Shown piece after piece: positions 49,452-57,662 of a stretch of DNA of 64,000 nucleotides. The notes under the pieces were generated by a model that did not search any database, was not told the origin of the DNA, and worked only from the letters and a program-made list of their open reading frames with translations. The translations under genes were made by a program, and so were the position numbers. Origin of the DNA: JBBQXK01 sp038209775 (lineage in GTDB: Bacteria > Pseudomonadota > Alphaproteobacteria > Rhodobacterales > Rhodobacteraceae); contig JBBQXK010000004.1 of assembly GCA_038209775.1 (NCBI GenBank), positions 62,001 to 126,000 of the forward strand, read 5' to 3'. Every line of letters starts with the position of its first letter. Positions within the stretch are counted from its first letter, which is position 1.

Positions 49452-49742
49452 CTAGGACGGCGCGCCAGAGGTGTCCTTGAACGCAAAGCGCTTGGCCATG
49501 TCGTCATTCGCCAACGCCTCAAGCTGATCGATGATCTTCTTTTCGTCCTTGTCCTTGGCGTCTTTCTTTTTTTTGCCCAGCGACGACAGGAAGGACTTCA
49601 GCGTCTGGTCGAAATCATCCGCCGCCTTCTGCACGCCCTTGCTGACGTCAGCGATGGACTTTTTCAGGTCTGCATCCTTTTTCGGGTCGATTTTCAGCTT
49701 GTCCACAAGGGACTCGAACTTCTTCTTGAAATCGTCAGCCAT
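49452..49742 (-). CDS. Lysine-rich helical small protein
   Basis: A 96-aa, highly charged, all-helical protein (FKKKFESLVDKLKIDPKKDADL..., LSSLGKKKKDAKDKDEKKIID). No signal, no membrane helix, no known domain. The KKKK stretch is encoded by a run of eight A (49567-49574 as T on the plus strand), a possible slippage site. The ATG at 49742 has GGAG eight bases upstream; a TTG at 49766 is less likely. It lies downstream of recR but 117 bp away, so it probably has its own promoter. Confidence 0.75.
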   Translation of the reverse strand: MADDFKKKFESLVDKLKIDPKKDADLKKSIADVSKGVQKAADDFDQTLKSFLSSLGKKKKDAKDKDEKKIIDQLEALANDDMAKRFAFKDTSGAPS

Positions 49743-49859
49743 GATGTCACTCCAACTATTTGACAACTGCGGGGCGAGTCACTGCGCCCCACTGTCGAAG
49801 CCTACTGTCACGTTCGGGCAGGTGAAAGCACAATTGCGTCATGGCCCGCCTGCCAAGGG

Positions 49860-50453
49860 CTAGACCCTTTTGCGCGCGCGCAGGGCGGCGCCGATGGTGC
49901 CGTCGTCGAGATAGTCAAGTTCGCCCCCGATGGGCACGCCCTGCGCCAGAGTGGTGACCGCGACGCCGGTGCCTGACAGCGCGTCAGCGATGTAATGGGC
50001 GGTGGTCTGGCCGTCGACGGTGGCGTTCAGGGCCAGGATCACCTCGGTCGCTTCACGTGCGCGTTCCACCAGTGCGGGCAGGCGCAATTCGTCGGGTCCG
50101 ACCGCATCCAGCGCCGACAGGGTGCCGCCCAGCACATGATAGCGGCCCTTGAACGCACCGCCCCGTTCCATTGCCCAGAGGTCCGCCACATCCTCGACCA
50201 CGCAAATTTCGCCGTTGGCGCGGCGGGGGTCGGTGCAGATGGGGCAAAGGTCGGTGGTGCCGATGTTGCCGCACTGGGTGCAGTCGCGCACCGACAGGGC
50301 CACCTGCGCCATGGTCTGCGCCAGCGGCACCATCACCTGTTCGCGCTTTTTCAGCAGCATCAGCACCGCGCGCCGTGCCGAACGGGGGCCAAGGCCTGGC
50401 AGCCGCGCCATGAGGTCGATCAGCGCCTCGATGTCGCGGGGGGCCTGCGTCAT
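49860..50453 (-). CDS. recR: Recombination protein RecR
   Basis: A 197-aa protein that, with RecF and RecO, loads RecA at single-strand gaps. It has the N-terminal helix-hairpin-helix (ARLPGLGPRSARRAVLMLL), a four-Cys zinc finger (CTQCGNIGTTDLCPIC), a Toprim domain (ICVVEDVADLWAMERGGAFKGRYHVL) and the C-terminal ARGVPIGGELDYLDDGT-type segment. It starts 2 bp after ybaB in the dnaX-ybaB-recR order. Confidence 0.96.
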   Translation of the reverse strand: MTQAPRDIEALIDLMARLPGLGPRSARRAVLMLLKKREQVMVPLAQTMAQVALSVRDCTQCGNIGTTDLCPICTDPRRANGEICVVEDVADLWAMERGGAFKGRYHVLGGTLSALDAVGPDELRLPALVERAREATEVILALNATVDGQTTAHYIADALSGTGVAVTTLAQGVPIGGELDYLDDGTIGAALRARKRV

Positions 50454-50455
50454 GG

Positions 50456-50800
50456 TCAGAAGGGCAGCTTCATGTCCGCAGGCAGGCCCATGCTTTGCGT
50501 CAGGCGCGCCATTTCCTGCGCGTGCCGGGCGGTGGCCTTGGCCTGCGCGTCCTTGATGGCGGCCAGGATCAGGTCTTCGGTCACTTCCTTTTCCGAGGCG
50601 ACAAGGATCGAGGGGTCGATATCAAGGCCGGTCAGTTCACCCTTGGCCGTGGCGCGGGCACGCACGAGGCCTGCGCCGCTTTCGCCGATCACGACGGTGC
50701 GGGACAGTTCGGCATCGAGGTCCTTGATCTTGGTCTGCAGTTCCTGTGCGGCCTTCATCATGTTGGCCATGTCGCCGATTCCGGCCAAACCTTTGAGCAT
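50456..50800 (-). CDS. YbaB/EbfC nucleoid-associated protein
   Basis: A 114-aa protein (MLKGLAGIGDMANMMKAAQEL...) with the conserved coiled N-terminal half and the middle ATAKGELTGLDIDPSI. YbaB dimers bind DNA and help organise the nucleoid. I chose the ATG at 50800, eight bases after GGAG; a GTG at 50809 is possible. The gene is between dnaX and recR, as in most bacteria. Confidence 0.94.
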   Translation of the reverse strand: MLKGLAGIGDMANMMKAAQELQTKIKDLDAELSRTVVIGESGAGLVRARATAKGELTGLDIDPSILVASEKEVTEDLILAAIKDAQAKATARHAQEMARLTQSMGLPADMKLPF

Positions 50801-50862
50801 TACGTTCACTCCGTTCGCGTTTCACCGTCCAGAATAGGCATCCCGCCACTGTGCCACAAGGT

Positions 50863-52572
50863 TCAGTCGGCCTCGAAAGGATCCCATTCATCCTCAACCT
50901 CGGGCAGGGCTTCGGCAGCGGCGATGGCGGCGGGGTCGCGCACCTCGACCACTTTCGACCCGGGAAAGGCCGCAAGGACCGCTTGTACCAAGGGCAGCGA
51001 TGATGCCGCCGCGTGTTCGGCCACGAGATCGGCTTTGCGTACCTCATCAATCGTGGGCGCCCCACCCTGCGACACGACGGATATGCCCCAGCGCGCGCCG
51101 GTCAGGCCCTGCAATCGGTGGGCAAGACGGGGGGCAAGCTCGCGGGGGGCGTCATCGGTCGGCTGAAACTCAATCCGGCCCGGGGCATAGCGGACCAACC
51201 GCACATGACTTTCCATATCGAACAACAGCTTCATGTCGCGCGCGTCGCGGATCATTTCGACCAGATGGTCGAAGGTGGCATAGCGCGCCAGTGCGGTGGT
51301 CACATCGGGTGCCACCTCGGCCTGCGCCAGCACCGCGCCCCCGGCCACCGCCGACAGGACCGGGCCGCCACCATTGCCACCCTGCCGGGGGGCAGGGGCG
51401 GGGGCGGGGGGCGTCTGGCCCTGCAACCGGCGGATCAGGGTTTCAGGGTCGGGCAGGTCGGCCACATGGGTGAGGCGGATGATCGCCATTTCCGCCGCCA
51501 TCATCGCGTTCGGGGCCTGCGACACCTCTTCAATGGCGCGGATCAGCATCTGCCAGGCGCGGCTGAGTGCGCGCATCGGCAGGCGTGCGGCCATGTCGCG
51601 GCCCCGGTCACGCTCCTCGGGCGGGGTGGTCGGGTCATCGGCGGCGGCGGGGGTGATCTTGACCACCGAAATCCAGTGCGTGATCTCGGCCAGATCGCGC
51701 AGCACCGCCATCGGATCGGCCCCGTCGGCATATTGCGCCGCAATCTCGCCCAGTGCCGCCGCCGCATCGCCGCGCATCACCAGGTCAAAAAGGTCCAGCG
51801 TGCGGCCCCGGTCGGCCAGTCCCAGCATGGCGCGCACCTGCAGGGCGGTGGTTTCCCCCGCGCCATGGGCAATCGCCTGATCCATCAGCGACAGCGCATC
51901 GCGCACCGACCCCTCTGCCGCGCGGGCAATCAGCGCCAGTGCATCCTGCGTCAGCGTGGCCCCTTCGCTGGCGGCGATGCCGGCCAGATGGGCGATCATC
52001 ATTTCGGGTTCGATGCGTTTGAGGTCATAGCGCTGGCAGCGCGACAGGACAGTGACCGGCACCTTGCGGATCTCGGTGGTGGCCATGATGAACTTGGTGA
52101 AGCCGGGCGGTTCCTCCAGCGTTTTGAGCATGGCGTTGAAGGCCCCCGTCGACAGCATGTGGACTTCGTCGATGATGAAGATCTTGAAGCGGCCCATCAT
52201 CGGGCGGCCTGCCGCCATTCGGTTGATCTCGCGCATCGAATCGACGCCGGTCGACGATGCGGCGTCGATTTCCAAGACGTCGATATGCCGCCCCTCGATG
52301 ATGGCGCGGCAGGATTCGCAGACCCCGCAGGGTTCAGTCGTGGGCCCGCCGGTGCCATCCGGGCCGGTGCAGTTCAGCCCCTTGGCCACGATCCGGGCGG
52401 TGGTGGTCTTGCCCACCCCACGCACCCCGGTCAACACAAAGGCATGCGCGATCCGGTCGGCGGCAAAGGCGTTCTTCAGCGTGCGCACCATCGCCTCTTG
52501 GCCGATCAGGTCGGCAAAGGTCTGGGGACGGTATTTGCGGGCCAGAACCTGATAGGCGGGGGTGTCGGACAT
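50863..52572 (-). CDS. dnaX: DNA polymerase III subunits gamma and tau
   Basis: A 569-aa clamp-loader ATPase. It has Walker A GVRGVGKTTTA (49-59), the zinc cysteines Cys68, Cys82, Cys85 and Cys88, FIIDEVHML, and the sensor TTEIRKVPVTVLSRCQRYDL. The C-terminal part is a tau-like tail that binds the polymerase. I saw no A-rich slippery site of the E. coli type. It is first in the dnaX-ybaB-recR cluster. Confidence 0.96.
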   Translation of the reverse strand: MSDTPAYQVLARKYRPQTFADLIGQEAMVRTLKNAFAADRIAHAFVLTGVRGVGKTTTARIVAKGLNCTGPDGTGGPTTEPCGVCESCRAIIEGRHIDVLEIDAASSTGVDSMREINRMAAGRPMMGRFKIFIIDEVHMLSTGAFNAMLKTLEEPPGFTKFIMATTEIRKVPVTVLSRCQRYDLKRIEPEMMIAHLAGIAASEGATLTQDALALIARAAEGSVRDALSLMDQAIAHGAGETTALQVRAMLGLADRGRTLDLFDLVMRGDAAAALGEIAAQYADGADPMAVLRDLAEITHWISVVKITPAAADDPTTPPEERDRGRDMAARLPMRALSRAWQMLIRAIEEVSQAPNAMMAAEMAIIRLTHVADLPDPETLIRRLQGQTPPAPAPAPRQGGNGGGPVLSAVAGGAVLAQAEVAPDVTTALARYATFDHLVEMIRDARDMKLLFDMESHVRLVRYAPGRIEFQPTDDAPRELAPRLAHRLQGLTGARWGISVVSQGGAPTIDEVRKADLVAEHAAASSLPLVQAVLAAFPGSKVVEVRDPAAIAAAEALPEVEDEWDPFEAD

Positions 52573-52615
52573 GGGGGGCTTTCCTGCGGTCGGGTGCAGT
52601 CTAGGCTGTGAACGT

Positions 52616-52633
52616 CCCGGGCGGAACCCCGGG
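52616..52633. terminator. Hairpin between glycosyltransferase-like and dnaX genes
   Basis: CCCGGG-CGGAAC-CCCGGG forms a 6-bp stem eight bases past the end of the glycosyltransferase-like gene (minus strand). It probably ends the gntR-glycosyltransferase transcript before dnaX. No T run. Confidence 0.45.
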
Positions 52634-52640
52634 CGCTGCG

Positions 52641-53909
52641 TCAGAACAGGCCCAGTATCGCCAGCGCAGCCGTCTGGTTTCCCGGATCGGCCTGCATCCG
52701 GGCAGAGATCACGGCAAGCCTGTCCGCCATCGCGCGATCTGCAAGCAGTGTCAGGATCGACTGGCGGACGTCGTCATCGGTAAACCCGCCCCGCGCGAGG
52801 CTGTGGCCAAGCCCGGTCTGCCTGGTCCGCATGGCGTTGTCGTGCCCATCCCAGCAATAGGGAATGATGAGCGATGGCACCCCGAAAAACAGCGCCTCGC
52901 ACAGGCTGTTGTTGCCGCCGTGATGGATGAACAGATCGGACTGCGCCACGACCGACGGCTGCGGAAACCACGACCCCATGAAAACGTTGTCCGGCACATT
53001 GCGATAAGCCTCGGGGAAGCCGCCGACATTGACGATGAACCGGGCCGGGATCGTGGCAAAGACCCGGATCATCCGGTCCATCACAACCGTATCCATGGCG
53101 CCGAGTGACCCGAAACTCAGATAGACCAGCGGGCTGCCGTTGTCGGGGAACCGGGGCAGGTCAAACTGCGCCTCGTCCCGCACGCAGCCTTCCAGATAGC
53201 GGAACGTGGGCCGGGTCAGCGGCACGGCGCGGTCATATCTGACCGCGGCCGGCGACAGCAGCAGGTTGAGCGTGGGCGAGGTTTCCATGAACTGACCGGC
53301 GGGCAGGCGGGGCAGGCCATGGCTGTGGCGGAAGTCGTTGTAACGGTCATGGGCGGCGGCTGTTGCGTCCAGATAGGCGGCTTCAAACGCGGCCCGTCCG
53401 GCGGTGTCGGCCACGGATTGCCCGGACAGATAGGGCGGCACCTGCGCATCGGGCAATTCCGTTTCGGCGCAGGACACCACCCGCACCCAGGGACATCCGG
53501 CCCACGCCACCGCCGGGAACATGATGACATTGTCCAGAACAATCGCCTCGGGGCGAATCTGGGCCAGCACCGTCTGCAATCCGTCTTCGGCGGCGATTGC
53601 GGTATCGACAATCGCCCCCCAGGTCGGGCCGACATAGGTCGCCACCTGTTCCAGCGGGGTCAGGCCGAAGTGCGGCAGGTGACGCTTGATGAACGCCTGC
53701 CAATAGTCGGACGGGTTGCCGTTGGAGGCCGGGGGCGGCAGGTGGTATTCCTTGAACCCATAGTCCGCAAAGACGCCGGTAAAGCCCGGATGGCACACAA
53801 ACACCGGCACGGCACCCCGACGGGCCAGCGCCTGTGCGATGGCCACGCAGTTCAGTGCCGCGCCAAAGCTGGCCTCGGGGAACAGCGCGATGGTCCGGCC
53901 TTTGGTCAT
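52641..53909 (-). CDS. Glycosyltransferase-fold protein (GT1/MGT-like), catalytic His absent
   Basis: A 422-aa protein with the two-Rossmann GT-B fold of macrolide/UDP glycosyltransferases: LFPEASFGAALNCVAIAQAL at the N-terminus and the donor segment FIHHGGNNSLCEALFFG with YCWDGHDNAMR. The position of the catalytic His of GT1 enzymes (GH in OleD) is Ala17 here, and the DQ sugar-contact Gln is Gly. It is a close paralogue of the protein at 58713. It follows the GntR gene with a 4-bp overlap (ATGA). The reaction is unknown; it may use an unusual donor or not be a glycosyltransferase. Confidence 0.85.
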   Translation of the reverse strand: MTKGRTIALFPEASFGAALNCVAIAQALARRGAVPVFVCHPGFTGVFADYGFKEYHLPPPASNGNPSDYWQAFIKRHLPHFGLTPLEQVATYVGPTWGAIVDTAIAAEDGLQTVLAQIRPEAIVLDNVIMFPAVAWAGCPWVRVVSCAETELPDAQVPPYLSGQSVADTAGRAAFEAAYLDATAAAHDRYNDFRHSHGLPRLPAGQFMETSPTLNLLLSPAAVRYDRAVPLTRPTFRYLEGCVRDEAQFDLPRFPDNGSPLVYLSFGSLGAMDTVVMDRMIRVFATIPARFIVNVGGFPEAYRNVPDNVFMGSWFPQPSVVAQSDLFIHHGGNNSLCEALFFGVPSLIIPYCWDGHDNAMRTRQTGLGHSLARGGFTDDDVRQSILTLLADRAMADRLAVISARMQADPGNQTAALAILGLF

Positions 53910-54823
53910 CGGGCGCTGCGCGGCATCGGCGGGCTGCCCCGGTTGGCCGCATCGGGCCGCTGGTTGCGCGACAGGCGCAGGTGCAGGGTCATCTGGTCGG
54001 CGGCCACGTCGAACTGCCGCCGCTCAAGGCTGTCGAGGATATTCAGATGCTCTTCATGCGCCTGCCGCAGCCGGAATTCCGGCGTGCTCAGGTCTTTCTG
54101 GGTGATCCGGCGCAGGCGGTGATGGGCCAGCAGGGTATCGCGCAGGAACCTGTTGGCCGAGCCATGGGCAATGAGGCTGTGAAAATCCGTGTCCTGTTTG
54201 TGGAACGCCGCATTGCCGATGCGTTGTGTCACAGCGTCGGTCAGGGTCAGGCGCAGCTGCCGCGCCTTGGTCAGGTCGAGGGTGAACCCCGGTGCCAGAA
54301 TTGCCGCAGGTTCAAGAATCGCGCGGAAATGGTGGCTGTCGGCGACGGCGTTCGGGGTGTCAAGAATGGGCCGAAAGCTCCACGATTGGCCGGGGACGCG
54401 GTCGATGATTCCATCCTGTTGCAGTATTGTTAGCGCATTCAGTACCGCGCCACGACTGGTGGAATACCGCCGGATCAGAAAACTGACGGACAGATCATCG
54501 TCCAGCCGCCGCGCCGCCCGGTCGGCAAGGATCGTCTCGGCCAGGGACCCGCTTGCGGCATCGAGGTGTTGTTCGACCACGGCGGCGTCACCATCAAGAT
54601 CGACGCAAAGAAAGTACCCTTCGGACTTGCGCCATGTCACAAAGCCGTTTTTCTCCAATATCTTGTAGGCTGATCTGACGGGCGTGCGCGACACGTCGCA
54701 CAGCGTCGAAAACACCTGTTCCGGCAAATGATCCCCCGGTCGCATCCGCCGGGCGCGGGCGTGTTCCAGCACCTGTCTGGCAAGGCCGGTATGGGTTTTG
54801 ACGGTGGTTTCCCGGCCTTGCAC
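53906..54823 (-). CDS. GntR/FadR-type regulator with two winged-helix segments
   Basis: A 305-aa regulator. The first GntR winged helix is at about 12-70 (HTGLARQVLEHARARRMRPG, LCDVSRTPVRSAYKILEKNG). A second such segment follows at about 90-155 (SFLIRRYSTSRGAVLNALTI...LQQDGIIDRVPG), then a helical FCD-like effector domain (about 160-290). Two DNA-binding modules in one GntR protein is unusual. Start: GTG at 54823. It is divergent from the transporter operon beginning at 54995 and most likely controls it. Confidence 0.85.
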   Translation of the reverse strand: MQGRETTVKTHTGLARQVLEHARARRMRPGDHLPEQVFSTLCDVSRTPVRSAYKILEKNGFVTWRKSEGYFLCVDLDGDAAVVEQHLDAASGSLAETILADRAARRLDDDLSVSFLIRRYSTSRGAVLNALTILQQDGIIDRVPGQSWSFRPILDTPNAVADSHHFRAILEPAAILAPGFTLDLTKARQLRLTLTDAVTQRIGNAAFHKQDTDFHSLIAHGSANRFLRDTLLAHHRLRRITQKDLSTPEFRLRQAHEEHLNILDSLERRQFDVAADQMTLHLRLSRNQRPDAANRGSPPMPRSAR

Positions 54824-54871
54824 AACGGTCCCCCGGACGTGTCGCGGCGCGGTCCTGATGGCCGCGCCAAG

Positions 54872-54906
54872 AATACAGATTGACGTATTTTATTTCTAAA
54901 ACATAC
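54872..54906. promoter_or_regulatory. ATAC/GTAT half-sites between divergent promoters (candidate GntR operator)
   Basis: AATAC-(8 bp)-GTATT at 54872-54889 is an inverted repeat, and a further CATAC half-site follows at 54902-54906. The sites overlap both promoter candidates. Plausible operator for the tandem-winged-helix GntR protein encoded next door; binding is inferred only. Confidence 0.45.
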
Positions 54907-54907
54907 T
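54880..54907 (+). promoter_or_regulatory. Candidate promoter of the transporter operon
   Basis: TTGACG (54880-54885), 16-bp spacer and CATACT (54902-54907) resemble a sigma-70 promoter reading toward the binding-protein gene at 54995. The region is strikingly AT-rich for this genome. Confidence 0.5.
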
Positions 54908-54915
54908 GCAATCAA
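54887..54915 (-). promoter_or_regulatory. Candidate promoter of gntR
   Basis: On the minus strand TTGATT (54910-54915) and TAAAAT (54887-54892) are separated by 17 bp. This gives a good sigma-70 promoter for the gntR-glycosyltransferase unit, interleaved with the opposing promoter. Confidence 0.5.
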
Positions 54916-54994
54916 CGCAGGCCGAAATAAAGCAACATCTTCCGGTGACGGGCATCACACCCCGCGCGGGTCATCCACAACAGGGAGTTTCTGC

Positions 54995-56041
54995 ATGACA
55001 TTCACACGTTTGCCGCAGGTCACTGCAGGACTGCTGGCGCTGTTTCTGGTGACGGGCGTCGCGGCGGCGCAGTCGCTGACGATTTCCAACTGGGATGGCT
55101 ACCTTGCGCCCGACGCCGTCACCAAATTCACCGCCGAGACCGGGATCAGTGCCGAACTGGTCCTGCATGCCACCAACGAAGAGATCATGGGCAAGCTGAT
55201 CGCGTCGGGCGGGGCTGGCTATGACGTGGTGTTCGTGTCGTCGCCCTTTGCCGAGATCCTGCACAATCTGGGTCTGGCCGAGACGCTGGACGCGACCAAG
55301 ATCCCCAATCTGGCGAACCTGTACCCCGAGGCCATGCAACTGGCCCATGATCCGGGCAACACGTTTTCCGTGCCCTATGCCTGGGGCACCACGGGCCTGT
55401 GTTTCCGGTCTGACCTGATGGCCGCGCCGACGTCCTGGAACGACCTTCTGACCCCCGCCGCCGAGGTTTCGGGCAAGACGACGATGCTGGCCACCGATCG
55501 CTGGTTGTTGGCTGCCGGGTTTCTGGCCAATGGCATGTCGGTCAATGAAACCGATCCGGCCAAGCTGGACACCGTGCGCGATGCATTGATCGGGGCAAAG
55601 AAAACCCTGCTGGCCTATGATGATACCACGTTCTACGCCAAGCTTGTGTCGGGCGAGGCGGTGATGGTGCAGGCATGGGATGGCTGGTGCAACTATGGCA
55701 TCGGCGAGAACCCTGCCATCCAATACGTGATCCCGTCCGAGGGGTCGGACCTGTGGGTAGACACAATGGTCATCCTGAAAGGGTCGGAAAACAAGGACGC
55801 GGCCTATGCGTTTGTGAACTACATTCTGGATGCGCAGAACCACCGCTGGGCGGCTGAGAACATCCTGTACAAGGTGCCGAACAAGGCGGCGATGGACGGG
55901 CTGGACCCCGCCCTTCTGACCCAGTACCCGAACATGGCAATCGCGCCTGCGCAGTTGCTGACCTATGAGCAACTGCGCGATGTGGGCGAGGCGCAGCGTG
56001 CCTATTCCCGTGTCGTGACCGAGATCATGGCGGCGCAATAA
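54995..56041 (+). CDS. Polyamine-type ABC transporter substrate-binding protein (PotD-like)
   Basis: A 348-aa periplasmic protein. A signal peptide (LLALFLVTGVAAA) precedes a mature start SLTISNWDGYLAPD, which with the later YDVVFVSSPFAEIL and VPYAWGTTGLCFRSDL is typical of PotD/PotF proteins. The WDGW and DGYLAPD aromatic/acidic residues line the polyamine site in the family. AGGGAG lies seven bases before the ATG. It is first in a nine-gene operon that also carries glycosyltransferase-like and cupin genes, so the ligand may be a modified amine. Confidence 0.9.
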   Translation: MTFTRLPQVTAGLLALFLVTGVAAAQSLTISNWDGYLAPDAVTKFTAETGISAELVLHATNEEIMGKLIASGGAGYDVVFVSSPFAEILHNLGLAETLDATKIPNLANLYPEAMQLAHDPGNTFSVPYAWGTTGLCFRSDLMAAPTSWNDLLTPAAEVSGKTTMLATDRWLLAAGFLANGMSVNETDPAKLDTVRDALIGAKKTLLAYDDTTFYAKLVSGEAVMVQAWDGWCNYGIGENPAIQYVIPSEGSDLWVDTMVILKGSENKDAAYAFVNYILDAQNHRWAAENILYKVPNKAAMDGLDPALLTQYPNMAIAPAQLLTYEQLRDVGEAQRAYSRVVTEIMAAQ

Positions 56042-56047
56042 CCTGCG

Positions 56048-56887
56048 ATGTCGAACCGGGGTTCAGCGGCACTTATGGCCCCGGCGCTGGCCTGGCTGAC
56101 GGCGCTGATGATCATCCCCTGCGGGCTGATCCTGATCCTCGCGTTCTTTCGGCGGGGCATCTATGGCGGGATCGAATACACCCTAACCCTTGAAAATCTT
56201 GGGCTTGTGTTCGACCCGCTGTACTTTGGCATCTTTGTGAACTCGGCCCGGATCGCGGGGATCGTGGTCATCATCGCCTGCGTTCTGGGTTATGCGGCGG
56301 CCTATGCGATTGCCGCCATGCCGCGGCGTCTGCAACCGATCCTTTTGTTCGTGGCCGTGTTGCCGTTCTGGTCAAACTACCTGATCCGCACTTATGCCTG
56401 GATCGTGCTGCTGAACCGTGAGGGGCTGATTACCCAGGCCGCGCGCTGGTTGGGCTACACGGACGAGTTGCCGCAGTTTCTGTATACCGAAAGTGCCGTG
56501 ATCCTGGGGCTGGTCTACAGCTATCTGCCGTTCGTCATTCTTGCCTGCTATGCCCCCCTGTCCCGCCTGAACCCCGAGATTGCCGAGGCGTCGCATGACC
56601 TTGGCGCATCGCGCTGGACCACATTCCGGCGGATCACCCTGCCGCTGACCCTGCCGGGGATCGCCGTTGGCGCGGTGTTCGTGTTCGTGCTGTCAATCGG
56701 CAATTTCGTGACGCCCGCACTGCTGGGCGGCGGGCAGTTCCAGATGATCGGCAATGTGGTCTATGCGCAATTCCTGACCGCCAACGACTGGCCGTTTGGG
56801 GCCGCGCTGTCGATGGTGCTGATTGCCATCATGATGGGGTTGCTGTTGTTGCAAACCCTTGTGGTCGAGCGTGGGCGGAATGCATAA
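56048..56887 (+). CDS. Polyamine-type ABC transporter permease (PotB family)
   Basis: A 279-aa permease with six predicted helices and the EAA loop ASHDLGASRWTTFRRITLP. It starts 6 bp after the binding-protein gene and overlaps the next permease gene by 8 bp. Confidence 0.93.
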   Translation: MSNRGSAALMAPALAWLTALMIIPCGLILILAFFRRGIYGGIEYTLTLENLGLVFDPLYFGIFVNSARIAGIVVIIACVLGYAAAYAIAAMPRRLQPILLFVAVLPFWSNYLIRTYAWIVLLNREGLITQAARWLGYTDELPQFLYTESAVILGLVYSYLPFVILACYAPLSRLNPEIAEASHDLGASRWTTFRRITLPLTLPGIAVGAVFVFVLSIGNFVTPALLGGGQFQMIGNVVYAQFLTANDWPFGAALSMVLIAIMMGLLLLQTLVVERGRNA

Positions 56888-57662
56888 CCGCGCCCTGATG
56901 TTCACCATCCTTGGGGTGGTGTTCGCCTTTCTCTACATCCCGATTTCGGTGCTGGTGGCGCTGTCGTTCAACGAGGGCGGGTTGCCCACGGCCTGGACCG
57001 GGTTTTCGCTGAAATGGTATGCGGAACTGTGGCAGAACACGCAGGTTCTGGCGGCGGCGCTGAACACCCTGATCGTGGCGCTGGTGTCGGCGACGCTGGC
57101 CACGGTGCTGGGCACCGGCCTTGCCATCGGCATCGAAATGCGGGTGCGCAGGGGCCGCTGGCTTGAGGCGCTGATCTTTGCCCCGATGGTCATTCCCGAT
57201 ATCGTTCTGGCGATTGCCCTGCTGAGCTTCTTCTCGCTTCTGAAGGTGCCGATGGGCCTGCACACGATCATCGGGGCGCATGTGGTGTTCAATCTGGCCT
57301 TTGTCTGCGCCGTGGTCCGCGCCCGGCTGAAATCGTTTGATTGGTCGATTGTCGAGGCATCGCGTGACCTTGGCGCGCCCGCTTTCACCACCTATCGCCG
57401 TATCGTCGTGCCGGTGCTGGCACCGGCGATCATTGCGGGGGCGCTGTTGGCCTTTACCCTGTCGGTCGATGAATTCATCATCGCGTTCTTCACGGCGGGG
57501 GCCGGGGCCGGGTCGACCACCCTGCCGATGCAGATCTACAGCATGATCCGCTTTGGCGTCACACCCGAGATCAACGCGCTGGCCACGCTGGTCTTGGGCG
57601 TCAGCGTGACCGCTTTGGCGCTGGCGCAGCGGCTGAACAAGGGGGGGCTGTCCGGCCAATGA
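56880..57662 (+). CDS. Polyamine-type ABC transporter permease (PotC family)
   Basis: A 260-aa permease, six helices, EAA loop ASRDLGAPAFTTYRRIVVP. I chose ATG 56880 (MHNRALMFTILG), which overlaps the previous gene slightly. Its stop overlaps the ATPase start as ATGA (57659-57662). Confidence 0.93.
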   Translation: MHNRALMFTILGVVFAFLYIPISVLVALSFNEGGLPTAWTGFSLKWYAELWQNTQVLAAALNTLIVALVSATLATVLGTGLAIGIEMRVRRGRWLEALIFAPMVIPDIVLAIALLSFFSLLKVPMGLHTIIGAHVVFNLAFVCAVVRARLKSFDWSIVEASRDLGAPAFTTYRRIVVPVLAPAIIAGALLAFTLSVDEFIIAFFTAGAGAGSTTLPMQIYSMIRFGVTPEINALATLVLGVSVTALALAQRLNKGGLSGQ

